This document shows positions 24,619 through 24,685 of a stretch of 24,685 nucleotides of DNA, piece by piece (within the stretch, counting starts at the first letter, position 1; each line of letters starts with the position of its first letter). Under the pieces are notes generated by a model that saw nothing but the letters and a program-made list of their open reading frames with translations, had not been told where the DNA came from and did no database searches. The position numbers and the translations under genes were made by a program. Source of the DNA: Clostridiaceae bacterium UBA5444 (lineage in GTDB: Bacteria > Bacillota > Clostridia > Clostridiales > Oxobacteraceae); NCBI GenBank assembly GCA_002426575.1, contig DIRE01000008.1, positions 3,671 through 28,355 of the forward strand, read 5' to 3'.

Positions 24619-24685
24619 CATTTTCACTTTTAACTCTACCTATTCACTCTTACCTCTTAACTAAAAAAGCTGTTTCTATAAATAT

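Noticed and set aside
24560..24660. Repeated TACCTATT/ACTCTTACCT wording, considered as a CRISPR array
   Set aside because: No regular repeat-spacer spacing; it is an inverted repeat plus low-complexity sequence.

Overview
The window is low-GC DNA with strong Shine-Dalgarno sites, lipoprotein signals, an M-box leader and YesN-type regulation. Together these point to a Firmicute of the class Clostridia, but the species cannot be named. Almost everything is on the minus strand, so transcription runs from high to low coordinates. The clear exceptions are a tRNA-Gln gene and a tiny ORF behind it.

Positions 1-18315 hold a complete Gram-positive carbohydrate-utilisation locus. In transcription order it has a membrane-bound AraC/YesN-type sensor-regulator, a lipoprotein sugar-binding protein, two ABC permeases, a GH95-type enzyme, a large protein of about 1130 residues that I do not recognise, a GH43 beta-xylosidase-like enzyme, a GH2 enzyme and a GH35 beta-galactosidase, ending in a strong terminator near 131-178. 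No transport ATPase is encoded, so a shared MsmX-type ATPase elsewhere is presumed. The enzyme set suggests import and intracellular trimming of branched plant hemicellulose or pectin side-chain oligosaccharides. The locus carries traces of an old duplication. A nearly complete deletion scar of a second GH95 gene lies upstream of the intact binding protein, and the last 20 codons of a second binding-protein gene plus its 3' hairpin lie downstream of the intact GH95.

Positions 18430-21560 hold an mgtA magnesium P-type ATPase gene with a layered leader: promoter, M-box Mg2+ riboswitch with terminator and antiterminator, an unannotated 37-codon ORF, then mgtA. The small ORF starts with Glu-Asp-Asp-Asp-Asp and encodes a hydrophobic helix. 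Part of its coding sequence can pair with a segment that otherwise sequesters the mgtA ribosome-binding site. This looks like an MgtL-like second Mg2+ checkpoint placed after the riboswitch, and it is the most interesting item in the window.

Positions 21640-24685 hold a truncated, frameshifted hypB remnant, a tRNA-Gln(CUG) gene with promoter and terminator, a 25-codon hydrophobic plus-strand ORF with a strong ribosome-binding site, and an hflX GTPase gene whose N-terminal extension carries a RadC/JAMM-like metal-binding motif.
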